DNA of 15,098 nt, from positions 1 to 15,098 of the forward strand of contig CAZLQZ010000020.1 of NCBI GenBank assembly GCA_964561995.1, written 5' to 3'. How positions within the stretch are numbered: the stretch's first letter is position 1; every line of letters begins with the position of its first letter. Below the pieces are notes generated by a model. The model searched no databases, was not told where the DNA came from, and saw only the letters and a program-made list of their open reading frames with translations. The position numbers were made by a program, and so were the translations under genes. Source of the DNA: JABIAG01 sp964561995 (lineage in GTDB: Archaea > Nanobdellota > Nanobdellia > Woesearchaeales > JABIAG01). Below are positions 15,049-15,098 of the stretch, piece after piece.

Positions 15049-15098
15049 GCCGACCCGACGACTGAAAGGAGGAGAGCCTGCAAGGCGTGGCAAGGAGC
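15049..15098. other. GC-rich right edge with GCA-triloop hairpin, cut by the window
   Basis: These 50 bases are about two-thirds G+C in an otherwise strongly AT-rich window. They contain gcct-GCA-aggc (15076-15086), another GNA-triloop hairpin. In an AT-rich archaeon such composition often marks a stable RNA or structured element. No reading frame can be judged. Confidence 0.35.

Noticed and set aside
13743..15098. CRISPR array or IS200/IS605 element
   Set aside because: Only two diverged copies about 1.2 kb apart with no spacers; no HUH transposase or TnpB-like gene is present.

Overview
The window looks like a piece of a small, AT-rich archaeal genome, most likely a DPANN lineage of the Woesearchaeota/Pacearchaeota type. 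This is inferred from three things: lysine/asparagine-rich proteins; TATA/BRE promoters placed about 25 bp before start codons, often giving leaderless genes; and archaeal-style relatives of type IV secretion (T4SS) proteins. It is not proven taxonomy. The region reads as an accessory or conjugative-type locus.

Left part (1-3186, minus strand): a VirB4-family ATPase whose N-terminus is a PrgI/VirB3-like two-helix membrane domain. It is preceded on the same strand by a small protein with an HExxH zinc-protease motif. From 3279 the genes run on the plus strand: a 643-residue protein with HTH segments, a zinc ribbon and a C-terminal PD-(D/E)xK-like nuclease domain, then a six-gene overlapping operon (5347-10437). 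That operon encodes a cytosine-C5 DNA methyltransferase with an N-terminal zinc finger, a two-helix membrane peptide, a 146-residue soluble protein, a bitopic membrane protein, a VirB2/TrbC-like pilin and a VirB6/TrbL-like polytopic channel fused to a large secreted domain. The VirB2, VirB6 and VirB4 relatives form the core of a minimal T4SS-like DNA-transfer machine, comparable in composition to the archaeal Ced DNA-import system. No relaxase or coupling protein is visible.

Right part: after a 131-bp gap with a hairpin come two directly abutting genes (10569-13697), a zinc-finger PD-(D/E)xK nuclease and an 839-residue protein with a zinc ribbon and a second PD-(D/E)xK-like domain. I regard them as a candidate undescribed two-gene nuclease/defence module. 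With the 643-residue protein and the methyltransferase, at least three nuclease-like genes sit around the transfer genes.

The last 1.4 kb holds the least explained signal. Two intergenic elements (about 13743-13895 and 14958-15048) share a 16-bp start and a common fold: a long outer stem with a 2-nt bulge, a first inner arm with conserved base, then a second arm. Their stem sequences differ but stay complementary, which is the signature of a structured RNA or single-stranded-DNA element. Most small hairpins there close on GNA triloops (GAA, GCA, GGA); a similar hairpin (GAG) lies at 10461-10475. Between the two elements is an unrecognised minus-strand gene (14028-14837), less lysine-rich than its neighbours and bracketed by two nested inverted repeats (13 and 14 bp).
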